Source: Paracoccaceae bacterium (GTDB lineage: Bacteria > Pseudomonadota > Alphaproteobacteria > Rhodobacterales > Rhodobacteraceae). Taken from it: 64,000 nt of DNA. Location of the stretch: assembly GCA_020446815.1 (NCBI GenBank), contig JAGRDY010000031.1, positions 62,001 to 126,000 on the forward strand, given 5' to 3'. Below are positions 46,446-55,345 of this stretch, in pieces; position 1 is the stretch's first letter, and each line of letters starts with the position of its first letter. Below the pieces are notes generated by a model. That model did no database searches. It saw only the letters and a program-made list of their open reading frames with translations, and was not told where the DNA came from. A program made the position numbers and the translations under genes.

Positions 46446-48460
46446 CCGAGACATTCAAAGAGATCGAAACCCTGTGGATCCCCATGCCCGACGGCGCCCG
46501 CCTTGCCGCGCGGGCCTGGATGCCCGAAGACGCCGCCCAGGCTCCGGTTCCGGCGATCCTCGAATATATCCCCTACCGGCGCCGCGAATTCACCCGCGTG
46601 CGCGACGACAATACCCATCCGCGGTTCGCCCGCGCCGGTTATGCCGTCTTGCGGGTCGACATGCGCGGCTCGGGCGACAGCGACGGGCTGATGCATGACG
46701 AGTATTCCCAGCAGGAACTCGACGACGGCTGCGCGGTCATCGCCTGGATTGCGGCGCAACCCTGGTGCGACGGCAATGTCGGGATGATGGGCAAGAGCTG
46801 GGGCGCCTACAATTCGTTTCAGGTGGCGGCGATGCGGCCGCCGGCGCTCAGGGCGATCGTTCCGGTGATGGGCACCGACGATCGCTGGGAGGAGGACATT
46901 CATTTCCGTGGCGGCGTGATGGCCACCGACAATTTTTGGTGGGGCTCGATCATGCAGCTTTTCAACGCTGCCCCGCCCGATCCGGAAATCGTCGGCGATC
47001 GCTGGCATGCGCAGTGGCGCGAACGGCTGGAGGCGATGACGCTCTGGACCAATCTCTGGGCGGAGCATCAGACCAGGGATGCGATGTGGAAACACGGCTC
47101 GGTCAGCCAGGATTACACCGACATCCAGGTGCCGGTCTATTTCTTCGGCGGCTGGGCCGATCTTTACCGCGACACGCCGTTCCGCATCGCCGAACATCTG
47201 AAGGCCCCCTGCAAGGTGCTGATGGGGCCCTGGGCGCATCTGTATCCGCATGACGGCATCCCCGGCCCGAAGGTCGATTTCGTCGATGAGGCGATACGCT
47301 GGTGGGATCATTGGCTGAAAGGCGTGGAAAACGGCATCATGGATGAACCTCGGCTGCGGTTTTATGTGCAAGACAGCACGCCCCCCGAGACGACGATCAC
47401 CCATCGCGGCGGGCGCTGGGCCGAAGTGACGGACTGGCCCTCGGCGGATGTGACGCGCCAGGTGTTGTGGCTGAACGACGGCGGGCTTGGCGCCGCCGCC
47501 GATCCTGACGGCGGTGTCATGACCGTGTGTTCGCCCCAGACCTACGGCGCCGCGGGTGGCGACATGACCTCGTTCGCGACGCCGGGCGACATGCCGGGCG
47601 ATCAACGCACCGACGCGGGCGGGGCGCTGGTTTTGCGCTCGGCCCGCCTCGATGGGCCGATGGATATTCTCGGCCAGCCGAAGCTCGAACTGGCGTTATC
47701 CACCGACCGGCCGCAGGGTTTCGTCGCCGCCATACTGGCCGACGAGGCCCCCGATGGCGCGCAAAGCGTGATTAGCCGCGGATTTGCCAACCTGACCCAC
47801 CGGGTCAGCGCCGAGACGCCCGCACCGGTCGTGCCGGGCCAAGAGATGGCGATCACCGTCAAGCTGCACGGCATGGCCTGGCAGGTGCCTGCGGGCCACC
47901 GGCTGGTGTTGCATCTTGCCTCGACCTACTGGCCGATCCTCTGGCCTTCGCCCGAGCCGGTCACGCTCGGCCTCAGGCCCGGATTGTCGCGGCTGGAAAT
48001 CCCGGTGCTGGGCGCGCGCGCCGGGGCGCGAGCGCCGCGCAGGCTCGCGCCGCCGCCGCCCGCAGCACCAGGCCGCACGACCCAGCTTTCCCAGGGGTCG
48101 ATCGCGCGGGACATCACGACCGACCTGATCACCGGCACGGTGCGAAACCGCATGTTCATCGACGGCGGCGTTTTCGGCCCCATCGGCAAGATCCGCTTTG
48201 ACGCCATCGGCACGGAGTTTCACGATGTGTCGGAACGGATCTACGAAATCCACCCCGACGACCCCTTGTCGGCAAAGGCGACGATGACCCAAAGCCGGAC
48301 GATCGAACGCGGTGCCTGGAAGGTGCGGATCGAAACCTATTCGGAAATGACCGCATCCCGCGACGCCTTTCACCTGACCGCCCATGTCGAATGCTGGGAA
48401 GGCGATGCACCCTTCCACCGTGTCGACTGGTCCCACGAAATCCCCCGAAACGGAATGTAG
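46442..48460 (+). CDS. CocE/NonD-family alpha/beta hydrolase, copy 1
   Basis: A 672-residue S15-like hydrolase. The N-terminal alpha/beta domain begins MPDGARLAARAWMP, has the strand RVDMRGSGDSDG and the nucleophile Ser119 in MGKSWGAYNS. The His region is WAHLYPHDGIPG. A C-terminal jelly-roll (CocE_NonD C domain) is followed by an extra domain of about 120 residues. No signal peptide is seen, so it is cytoplasmic. The family includes cocaine esterase, X-Pro dipeptidyl peptidase and glutaryl-amidase. Cotranscription with the oligopeptide-type importer suggests it cleaves the imported compound. The natural substrate is unknown. Confidence 0.83.
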   Translation: MTETFKEIETLWIPMPDGARLAARAWMPEDAAQAPVPAILEYIPYRRREFTRVRDDNTHPRFARAGYAVLRVDMRGSGDSDGLMHDEYSQQELDDGCAVIAWIAAQPWCDGNVGMMGKSWGAYNSFQVAAMRPPALRAIVPVMGTDDRWEEDIHFRGGVMATDNFWWGSIMQLFNAAPPDPEIVGDRWHAQWRERLEAMTLWTNLWAEHQTRDAMWKHGSVSQDYTDIQVPVYFFGGWADLYRDTPFRIAEHLKAPCKVLMGPWAHLYPHDGIPGPKVDFVDEAIRWWDHWLKGVENGIMDEPRLRFYVQDSTPPETTITHRGGRWAEVTDWPSADVTRQVLWLNDGGLGAAADPDGGVMTVCSPQTYGAAGGDMTSFATPGDMPGDQRTDAGGALVLRSARLDGPMDILGQPKLELALSTDRPQGFVAAILADEAPDGAQSVISRGFANLTHRVSAETPAPVVPGQEMAITVKLHGMAWQVPAGHRLVLHLASTYWPILWPSPEPVTLGLRPGLSRLEIPVLGARAGARAPRRLAPPPPAAPGRTTQLSQGSIARDITTDLITGTVRNRMFIDGGVFGPIGKIRFDAIGTEFHDVSERIYEIHPDDPLSAKATMTQSRTIERGAWKVRIETYSEMTASRDAFHLTAHVECWEGDAPFHRVDWSHEIPRNGM

Positions 48461-48475
48461 CCAAGGAAACCCGTT

Positions 48476-50497
48476 ATGCCAGCACTCCCCGTCCGTACCG
48501 ATTTTCCCCGCAAGGTTCGCGAAATCGAAAACACCTGGATCGAAATGCCCGACGGCGTGAAACTTGCCGCACGCATCTGGCTGCCCGAAGATGCCGAGAA
48601 AAATCCGGTACCCGCGATCCTAGAATATCTGCCCTACCGCAAACGCGATGGAACCGTCGAGCGGGACCACCTGACCCACCCCTATTTTGCCGGCTTCGGT
48701 TATGCCGGGGTTCGTGTCGACATGCGCGGAACCGGCGACAGCGAAGGCGTATGCAAGGGCGAATACCTCAGGCAGGAACAGGACGACGGCATCGCCGTCA
48801 TCGACTGGCTGGCCCGCCAGCCCTGGTGTGCGGGCACGGTGGGCATGATCGGCATTTCCTGGGGCGGTTTCAACGGGCTTCAGATCGCCGCGCGCAAGCC
48901 GCCGGCGCTGAAGGCCGTCGTCACGCTCTGTTCGACCGATGACCGCTATGCCGATGACATCCATTTCATGGGCGGGGCCTGTCTGACCGACAAGCTGGCC
49001 TGGGGCGCCACGGCCTTTGCCATCGCCCATACGCCCCCCGATCCGGCCATCGTGGGCGCGCGCTGGCGCGACATGTGGCGGCAACGGCTGGAAGGCAACG
49101 GGTTGTGGCTGCTCGACTGGTTCGGCCATCAGCGCCGCGACGATTTCTACCGCCAGGGTTCGATTTGTGAAAACTACGCCGATGTCGACATTCCCGTCTA
49201 TGCGGTGGGCGGCTGGGTGGACGGCTATACCAACCCGATCTTTCGCATGATGGAAAGGCTGCCAGGGCCCAGAAAGGCGCTTGTCGGCCCCTGGGGGCAC
49301 AAATACCCGCATTTCGGCGAACCGGGGCCGCGCATCGGCTTCTTGCAGGAATGCCTGCGCTGGTGGGACCAGCATCTGAAAGGCATCGACACCGGCATCA
49401 TGGATGAACCGATGATCCGCGCCTGGATTCAGGATCCGGCCGCGCCGGCGCCCTACCATGCCGAGCGTTCGGGGCGATGGGTGGCCGAAACCGCATGGAA
49501 AACCGCAAACCGCCCCGCGCAGACCTTCACCCTGGCGCCGGGGCGGCTTGAAAGCGGCGCGGCGGCGGGCGGCGCGATCACGGTCGCCTCACCCCAGACG
49601 GCGGGGCGCTACAACCAATCCTGGTGTTCATACGGGGCCGGCCCCGATCAGGCGCTCGATCAGGCGCGCGAAAGCGGCGAAATGACCATGTTCCTGTCCG
49701 ACCCGCTGCCCGAAGACGTCGAAATTCTCGGCTTTCCGATGGTCGAGGCCGAAGTTGCCTCTGACCGGCCCGTCGCCAATCTGATAGCGGTCCTGTCGGC
49801 CGCCGAACCCGATGGCACGTCGACATTGGTCAGTTTCGGCGTGCTGAACCTGACGCACCGCAAATCGCATGGCGAACCCGAACCGATGGTGCCGGGCAAA
49901 TCGGAACCCGTCGCTGTCCAGTTGAATGTGATCGGGCAGAAGTTCACCAAGGGTCAGCGCATCAGGCTTGCCCTGTCGACAAGCCTGTGGCCGATGGTGT
50001 TTCCGGCACCCGAACCGGTGACATTGACGCTGCGCGCGGGGGCAAGGCTGACCTTGCCGCTGCGCCCGGCGCGGCCCGAGGATGCGGATCTGCCCGATTT
50101 TCTGCCCGCCGAAGCGGCCGCGCCGCTGGCGTTCGAGCAACTGAGCCCCGGCACCTCGGAAAGATCCGTCAAACAGGATCTGGTCACCGGCCTGGAAACC
50201 TACATCCGTTACGGGGATACCGGATCGGTGCGCCACACGCATACCGCCATGACGGTCCGCTACCGGGACGAAGACCGGTTCGTGATCCATCCCGACGACC
50301 CGAATTCCGCCCATGGCACCTGCACCTGGAAGAAATCCTATGCGCGCGGCGACTGGCGCGCCGAGGTCGATGCCACGGTATCGGTGCGGGCGCTTGAAAA
50401 GGTCTGGCGGATCAGCGCCGAACTGGTGGCACGCGATGGCGAGAATGAGATTTTCCGGCGCGACTGGAACGAAGATATCGCCCGCGATCTTGTCTGA
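48476..50497 (+). CDS. CocE/NonD-family alpha/beta hydrolase, copy 2
   Basis: A 673-residue paralogue of the gene before it with the same architecture: MPDGVKLAARIWLP, RVDMRGTGDSEG, nucleophile Ser128 in IGISWGGFNG, WGHKYPHFGEPG, the jelly-roll domain and the C-terminal extension. It begins 15 bases after copy 1 behind CCAAGGAAA. The two are clearly homologous end to end but diverged in sequence, so the duplication is old and the two probably have different specificities. It is the last gene of the importer operon. Confidence 0.83.
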   Translation: MPALPVRTDFPRKVREIENTWIEMPDGVKLAARIWLPEDAEKNPVPAILEYLPYRKRDGTVERDHLTHPYFAGFGYAGVRVDMRGTGDSEGVCKGEYLRQEQDDGIAVIDWLARQPWCAGTVGMIGISWGGFNGLQIAARKPPALKAVVTLCSTDDRYADDIHFMGGACLTDKLAWGATAFAIAHTPPDPAIVGARWRDMWRQRLEGNGLWLLDWFGHQRRDDFYRQGSICENYADVDIPVYAVGGWVDGYTNPIFRMMERLPGPRKALVGPWGHKYPHFGEPGPRIGFLQECLRWWDQHLKGIDTGIMDEPMIRAWIQDPAAPAPYHAERSGRWVAETAWKTANRPAQTFTLAPGRLESGAAAGGAITVASPQTAGRYNQSWCSYGAGPDQALDQARESGEMTMFLSDPLPEDVEILGFPMVEAEVASDRPVANLIAVLSAAEPDGTSTLVSFGVLNLTHRKSHGEPEPMVPGKSEPVAVQLNVIGQKFTKGQRIRLALSTSLWPMVFPAPEPVTLTLRAGARLTLPLRPARPEDADLPDFLPAEAAAPLAFEQLSPGTSERSVKQDLVTGLETYIRYGDTGSVRHTHTAMTVRYRDEDRFVIHPDDPNSAHGTCTWKKSYARGDWRAEVDATVSVRALEKVWRISAELVARDGENEIFRRDWNEDIARDLV

Positions 50498-50646
50498 GCG
50501 GTGAGGGCATCAATATGCGGGGGCGCGCGCGTGCCCCCCTTGACGTGCGCGGGGCCGCGTTAGATCAGGCCTCGATATCGGTGTTGCCGCCGCCGTTGCA
50601 AGGTGCCTGCCGGTCCGGAGTCGCCAGTGCCAGTTATTTGTGCCGG

Positions 50647-52938
50647 TCATTTTGCCACGCAGTCGGCGAAATGATGTGTCACGCCGTCGTCACCGGTTTC
50701 CTGGACCAGACCGTGAATGTCGGTCTCGAACCCCGGGCATTCGCGGGCGAATTCGCGGTTGAACCTGAGATACTCGACGATCTTCCTGTTGAACACCTCG
50801 CCGGGGATCAGCAACGGGATGCCCGGCGGATAGGGCGTTACCAGGCTGGTGGTGATGCGGCCTTCCAGATCATCGATCGCAACGCGCTGGGTGGTGCGCC
50901 GCGCGATATGTGCAAACGCCTCGCTGGGTTTCATGGCGGGGGTGTGGTCGCTCAGATACATGTCGGTCGACAGGATCGCCACGTCATACTTGGCGTAAAG
51001 CCTGTGCACATGATCGCACAGATCGCGCAGCCCCATGCGTTCGTAACGCGGGTGCCTGGCACAGAATTCCGGCATGGTGCGCCACATCGGCTGGTTTCTG
51101 GCATGGTCGTCCTTGAACTGCTGAAGCGCCGTCAGAAGGGTGTTCCAGCGGCCCTTGGTGATGCCGATGGTGAACATGATGAAAAAGCTGTAAAGCCCGG
51201 TCTTTTCGACAACCACGCCATGTTCGGCCAGATATTTTGTGACGATGGAGGCGGGGATGCCGGTGTTTTCGAACCGGCCGTCGAGATTGAGCCCCGGCGT
51301 GATGATCGTCGCCTTGATCGGATCGAGCATGTTGAAGCCGCGCGCCATGTCACCAAAGCCGTGCCAGGAATCCGCGCCATCCGATCGCTGCACGCCTTCC
51401 GCGTCGGTGCGTTTGAGCACCCAGTCCCTGGCGCTGCCGATGCCTTCCTCTTCGAGCGCCTCCGGCCCCCAGACACGAAACCACCAGTCATCGTCGCCGA
51501 ACTCCGCATCCACCTTGCGCATGGCGCGGCGAAAATCCAGCGCCTCGGCGATGCTTTCCTCGACCAGCGCCGTGCCGCCCGGCGGCTCCATCATCGCGGC
51601 GGCAACATCGCAACTGGCAATGATGCTGTACTGCGGGCTGGTGCTGATATGCATCAGATAGGCTTCGTTGAAAAGCTGCCGGTCAAGCTTTGTGTCCTGG
51701 CTGTCCTGCACCAGCACATGGCTGGCCTGGCTTATCCCCGCCAGCAGTTTGTGAATCGACTGGGTGGCGTATGTCACCGAATGGCGCGGCCGCGCCCGTT
51801 TGCGGCCCATCGCGTGGTAGCTGCCGTAAAACGGATGAAACGCGGCATGTGGCAGCCAGGCTTCATCGAAATGCAGGTTGTCTATATAGCCGTCAAGCAT
51901 GTCCTTGACGGTTTCGGTGTTGTAAAGCACCCCGTCGTAGGTCGATTGCGTCAGCGACAGGATGCGCGGTTTGACGCTATCGGCATCGACACCGTCCAGA
52001 AGCGGGTTGGCGCGGATCTTGGCCCTGATCGCATCCACGTCGAATTCCGACTGCTGGATCGGGCCGATGATGCCATAGTGGTTGCGGGTGGGTTTCAGAA
52101 ATACCGGAATCGCGTCGGTCATGATGATGGCGTGCAGGATCGACTTGTGGCAATTGCGGTCCACCACCACCACATCGCCCGGCGCCACGGTATGATGCCA
52201 GACCATCTTGTTGGAGGTCGAGGTGCCGTTGGTGACGAAAAAGCAGTGATCGGCGTTGAAGATGCGCGCGGCGTTGCGTTCGGAGGCGCCGATGGCGCCA
52301 TTGTGATCGAGAAGCTGGCCCAGTTCCTCGACCGAATTGCACACATCCGCGCGCAGCATGTTTTCGCCGTAGAACTGGTGATACATCTGGCCGATCGGGC
52401 TTTTGAGAAAGGCCACCCCCCCCGAATGCCCCGGACAATGCCAGGAGTAGGAACCATCTTCGGCATAGTTGAGCAGCGCCTTGAAAAACGGCGGCTGAAT
52501 CGCGTCGATATAGGTCTTGGCTTCGCGGATGATGTGGCGCGCGACGAATTCGGGGGTGTCCTCGAACATGTGGATGAAGCCGTGAAGCTCGCGCAGGATG
52601 TCGTTGGGCAGATGGCGGCTGGTCTTGGTTTCGCCATAGACAAAGATCGGCACATCGGCGTTTTTCCAGCGCACTTCCTCGATGAAGGCGCGCAGGTTCA
52701 ACACCGCCGGGTCGAGATCGGGGCCGGGGCTGAATTCCTCATCGTCGATGGACAGAACAAAGGCGCTTGCCCGCGATTGCTGCTGGGCGAACTGGGAAAG
52801 GTCGCCGTAACTGGTCACCCCCAGAACTTCGAATCCTTCGGCCTCGATCGCCTGTGCCAGGGCACGAATACCCAGCCCGGATGAGTTTTCGGAACGGAAA
52901 TCTTCGTCGATGATGACGATGGGGAAGCGGAATTTCAT
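50647..52938 (-). CDS. Orn/Lys/Arg decarboxylase, full-length wing-domain type
   Basis: A 763-residue PLP-dependent basic amino acid decarboxylase. An N-terminal receiver-like wing domain (FPIVIIDEDFRSENSSGLG) is followed by the fold-type I core and a C-terminal domain. The cofactor Lys is K397 in YATQSIHKLLAG; SYSWHCPGHSGGVAFLKSP and NGTSTSNKMVWH are family motifs, and the Asp of LHFDEAWLPHAAFHP contacts PLP. It makes cadaverine, agmatine or putrescine with CO2; which one cannot be read reliably. AGGAG precedes the ATG. No antiporter lies next to it, which argues for polyamine synthesis rather than an acid-stress system. The 291-bp region upstream (52939-53229) holds an AT-rich patch near 53160-53205 and no gene. 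Confidence 0.87.
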   Translation of the reverse strand: MKFRFPIVIIDEDFRSENSSGLGIRALAQAIEAEGFEVLGVTSYGDLSQFAQQQSRASAFVLSIDDEEFSPGPDLDPAVLNLRAFIEEVRWKNADVPIFVYGETKTSRHLPNDILRELHGFIHMFEDTPEFVARHIIREAKTYIDAIQPPFFKALLNYAEDGSYSWHCPGHSGGVAFLKSPIGQMYHQFYGENMLRADVCNSVEELGQLLDHNGAIGASERNAARIFNADHCFFVTNGTSTSNKMVWHHTVAPGDVVVVDRNCHKSILHAIIMTDAIPVFLKPTRNHYGIIGPIQQSEFDVDAIRAKIRANPLLDGVDADSVKPRILSLTQSTYDGVLYNTETVKDMLDGYIDNLHFDEAWLPHAAFHPFYGSYHAMGRKRARPRHSVTYATQSIHKLLAGISQASHVLVQDSQDTKLDRQLFNEAYLMHISTSPQYSIIASCDVAAAMMEPPGGTALVEESIAEALDFRRAMRKVDAEFGDDDWWFRVWGPEALEEEGIGSARDWVLKRTDAEGVQRSDGADSWHGFGDMARGFNMLDPIKATIITPGLNLDGRFENTGIPASIVTKYLAEHGVVVEKTGLYSFFIMFTIGITKGRWNTLLTALQQFKDDHARNQPMWRTMPEFCARHPRYERMGLRDLCDHVHRLYAKYDVAILSTDMYLSDHTPAMKPSEAFAHIARRTTQRVAIDDLEGRITTSLVTPYPPGIPLLIPGEVFNRKIVEYLRFNREFARECPGFETDIHGLVQETGDDGVTHHFADCVAK

Positions 52939-53229
52939 CGAACTCTCCTGTCGGGGGAAGTCTTGCCCTGGCTACGCTGCGTATCACCAACCGTCCGCCG
53001 GCCCGTTCAAGGCCGACTGGGTCATCGACCCGGGCGTTCCTGTTTCCTTCGAGCCGGCCACGGTCAATCGTGCCGGTGGGCAGCCCTGCGCCCATCCATT
53101 GAATAGCCGCATTGAATTTCCGTGTCCACAATGGCGGCGTGCCGGGCTTGCAAATGCAACCTGTTGTTTTTCTTTCAATATCTACCGGATCGTCAATTGA
53201 TACCTGTCCACCCGCGACGCGCGAATCAT

Positions 53230-54009
53230 TCACATTCCGGCGAAAAGCCCGGTCAGGTGCGCCGCGGCGGCATCGGTCCCGTAAGGTGCGTTCACGATGA
53301 ACATGCCGCTGCCGACAAGCTTGTGGCCGGGACGGACGCAGGCAAAGCGGATTTCATGGCGAAGCACCCCGGGCAGGCCGCGCGATTGCAGATCATCGAG
53401 CATCGCCAGATGGGCGTTGCGCGTCAAGATCGGGTACCAGACGGCGATGACCCCGACATTCCATTTGGCATGAATCTTGCCGACCAGACCGGGCAGGGCG
53501 GCGTAGTCGGCTTTGACCTCATAGCTGGGGTCGATCAGCATCAGCCCCCGGCGCGGCTCCGGCGGCGTCAGCGCAAGCGCCATTTGCGGCCCGTCCTGCT
53601 GGCGGCACCGGGCGCCGTAATCGGCCATGAGATCGGCAAGGGCGGCAAACTCGGCCGGGTGCAGTTCGGCAAGCTCGATGCGGTCGCCGGGGCGCAGCGA
53701 CAGCGCCGCCACGAGAGGCGATCCGGGATAGACCGCCCGGCCAAAGCGCGCCCGCACCCGTGACAGGACTTTCGCATAGGGGTGGCCGGGGGCGAACCGG
53801 CCCCCGATCCGGTCAATTCCCGCCGCGGCTTCGCCGGTTTTCAACGCCTCGGGTGCATCAAGCCCGTAAAGCCCGCGCCCGGCATGGGTTTCGATGTAAC
53901 TTAGCGGTTTGTCCTTTCCGGTCATATAGGCCAGCATCGCCGCCAAAAGCGCATGTTTGTGCACATCCGCGAGGTTTCCGGCGTGATAGCTGTGCTGATA
54001 GGAAAGCAT
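53230..54009 (-). CDS. rlmJ: 23S rRNA (adenine(2030)-N6)-methyltransferase
   Basis: A 259-residue RlmJ (DUF519). The N terminus MLSYQHSYHAGNLADVHKHALLA is diagnostic. The SAM and catalytic regions are YIETHAGRGLYGL and the motif IDPSYE (D160), where the family usually has DPPYE; the second Pro is Ser. The C terminus carries LVGSGMFIVNAPYG. ATG 54009 starts the conserved N terminus. It lies 67 bases after infC on the same strand, with a terminator in between. Confidence 0.9.
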   Translation of the reverse strand: MLSYQHSYHAGNLADVHKHALLAAMLAYMTGKDKPLSYIETHAGRGLYGLDAPEALKTGEAAAGIDRIGGRFAPGHPYAKVLSRVRARFGRAVYPGSPLVAALSLRPGDRIELAELHPAEFAALADLMADYGARCRQQDGPQMALALTPPEPRRGLMLIDPSYEVKADYAALPGLVGKIHAKWNVGVIAVWYPILTRNAHLAMLDDLQSRGLPGVLRHEIRFACVRPGHKLVGSGMFIVNAPYGTDAAAAHLTGLFAGM

Positions 54010-54026
54010 CCTGATGCCCCGGAATG

Positions 54027-54053
54027 AAAAAGGCCCTCCCATCAGAGAGGGCC
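54027..54053 (-). terminator. Rho-independent terminator of infC
   Basis: On the minus strand GGCCCTC and GAGGGCC form a perfect 7-bp stem with an 8-base loop, followed by TTTTTC. It begins 22 bases after the infC stop and precedes rlmJ. Confidence 0.85.
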
Positions 54054-54075
54054 GGGCGGGCTGGCGGCCAAAGCG

Positions 54076-54615
54076 TTACTTCGGCCCGATCATCATCACC
54101 ATCTGGCGGCCTTCGAGGCGGGGCATGTTCTCGATCTTGCCGATCTCGGCGACATCATCGGCCACCCGGTTCAACAGATCGAGCCCGAGCTGCTGATGGG
54201 CCATTTCGCGGCCCCGGAAACGCAGGGTGACCTTCACCTTGTCGCCCCCCTCGAGGAACTTGATCACCGAACGCATCTTGACGTCATAGTCGTGAACGTC
54301 GGTTCCGGGGCGGAACTTGATTTCCTTGATCTCGATGGTGTGCTGTTTCTTGCGGGCTTCTGCCTCGCGTTTCTGGGTTTCGTATTTGTATTTGCCGAAA
54401 TCCATGATCTTGCAGACCGGCGGTTGCGCATTGGGCGAGATTTCCACCAGATCCAGCCCGGCATCTTCGGCCAATGCCATGGCGCGGGCGGGTGTGACAA
54501 CTCCTACATTTTCACCCCCGGCGCCGATCAGGCGGATTTCAGGTGAACGGATGCGGTCGTTTACGCGTGGTCCCGTTTCGCGGGTCGGCGGGGCGTTGTG
54601 CGGTCTGCGGGCTAT
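54076..54615 (-). CDS. infC: Translation initiation factor IF-3, predicted AUA start codon
   Basis: A 179-residue IF-3. It binds the 30S subunit, checks the start codon and prevents 70S formation. The recovered N terminus ([21 protein letters not shown]) and the linker/C-terminal domain ([36 protein letters not shown]) are classical. No ATG, GTG or TTG gives the full protein. An ATA at 54615-54613 sits 7 bases after AAGGAG and reads straight into the conserved N terminus. The first ATG (54480) would remove about 45 residues of the N domain. Non-AUG infC starts are known and let IF-3 repress its own translation. Confidence 0.9.
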   Translation of the reverse strand: MARRPHNAPPTRETGPRVNDRIRSPEIRLIGAGGENVGVVTPARAMALAEDAGLDLVEISPNAQPPVCKIMDFGKYKYETQKREAEARKKQHTIEIKEIKFRPGTDVHDYDVKMRSVIKFLEGGDKVKVTLRFRGREMAHQQLGLDLLNRVADDVAEIGKIENMPRLEGRQMVMMIGPK

Positions 54616-54622
54616 GGTGGCA

Positions 54623-54628
54623 CTCCTT
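54623..54628 (-). promoter_or_regulatory. Ribosome binding site that fixes the infC AUA start
   Basis: AAGGAG on the minus strand, separated by 7 bases from the ATA at 54615-54613. There is no conventional start codon in frame at the right distance. Confidence 0.8.
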
Positions 54629-54790
54629 CTAGCAATGGCCGGTTTGGTCTGGCGCGCAAATTAGTCGGCGCGCGGGCTTGTTTCAAGGCAGATTCCGCCG
54701 AGCCCCTATTGGGCGCTTTTACTGGATGCGGATTCGTGCGATAGCCTGCGCCAAGACCAACCCACCTCCCTAGGCTAGAAGGTACAGGAA

Positions 54791-55270
54791 ATGAACAAGA
54801 CCACACTTATCGCGCTACTGGTCGTCGTGCTGGCCGGCGGCGGCTACTGGTATTACGCGGACCAGCAGCAAAAGGCCGAAGAGGCCGCGATGGCCCAGAA
54901 GGCCGCCGACGAGGCCGCGGCCGCGGCCAAGAAGGCCGAAGAAGAGGCGGCGGCAAAGGCGGCCGCAGACGCCAAGGCCGCCGAAGAAGCCGCCGCCAAG
55001 GCTGCCGAAGAGGCCGCCGCAAAAGCCGCCGAGGAGGCCAAGGCCGCCGCGGACGCCGCGGCGAACGCCGCCGCTGGGGCTGCCGCATCCGCCGCCAGTA
55101 TCTTTGATCCGGCCAATTTCGACGCCGTCAAGGTTGCCGCGGCGATCGACGCCTCATCGCTTGACGACGCGACCAAGACGGCGCTGAAAGCCGCTGTCGA
55201 CGCGGCCAAAAACAGCCCCGAGGAACTGGCCGCCGTGCTCGACCGGGTCAAGACTGCGCTGGGGCTTTAA
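54791..55270 (+). CDS. Small Ala/Lys/Glu-rich coiled-coil protein with N-terminal membrane anchor
   Basis: A 159-residue protein. Residues 5-20 (TLIALLVVVLAGGGYWYY) form a membrane anchor or uncleaved signal. Residues 25-100 are almost entirely Ala, Lys, Glu and Asp in KAAEEAAAK-like repeats, a long charged helix like the stalk of TolA. A short C-terminal domain (DPANFDAVKVAAAIDASSL to VLDRVKTALGL) looks like a small helical bundle. CAGGAA precedes the ATG. It would project into the periplasm. It is divergent from infC and no known family is recognised. Confidence 0.7.
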   Translation: MNKTTLIALLVVVLAGGGYWYYADQQQKAEEAAMAQKAADEAAAAAKKAEEEAAAKAAADAKAAEEAAAKAAEEAAAKAAEEAKAAADAAANAAAGAAASAASIFDPANFDAVKVAAAIDASSLDDATKTALKAAVDAAKNSPEELAAVLDRVKTALGL

Positions 55271-55345
55271 GGGCCGCGAGCGGGCAAATGCGACGCCGCG
55301 CAGAGCGATCTGCGCGGCCGGACGCCCAATCAGTGACGCGAGATA

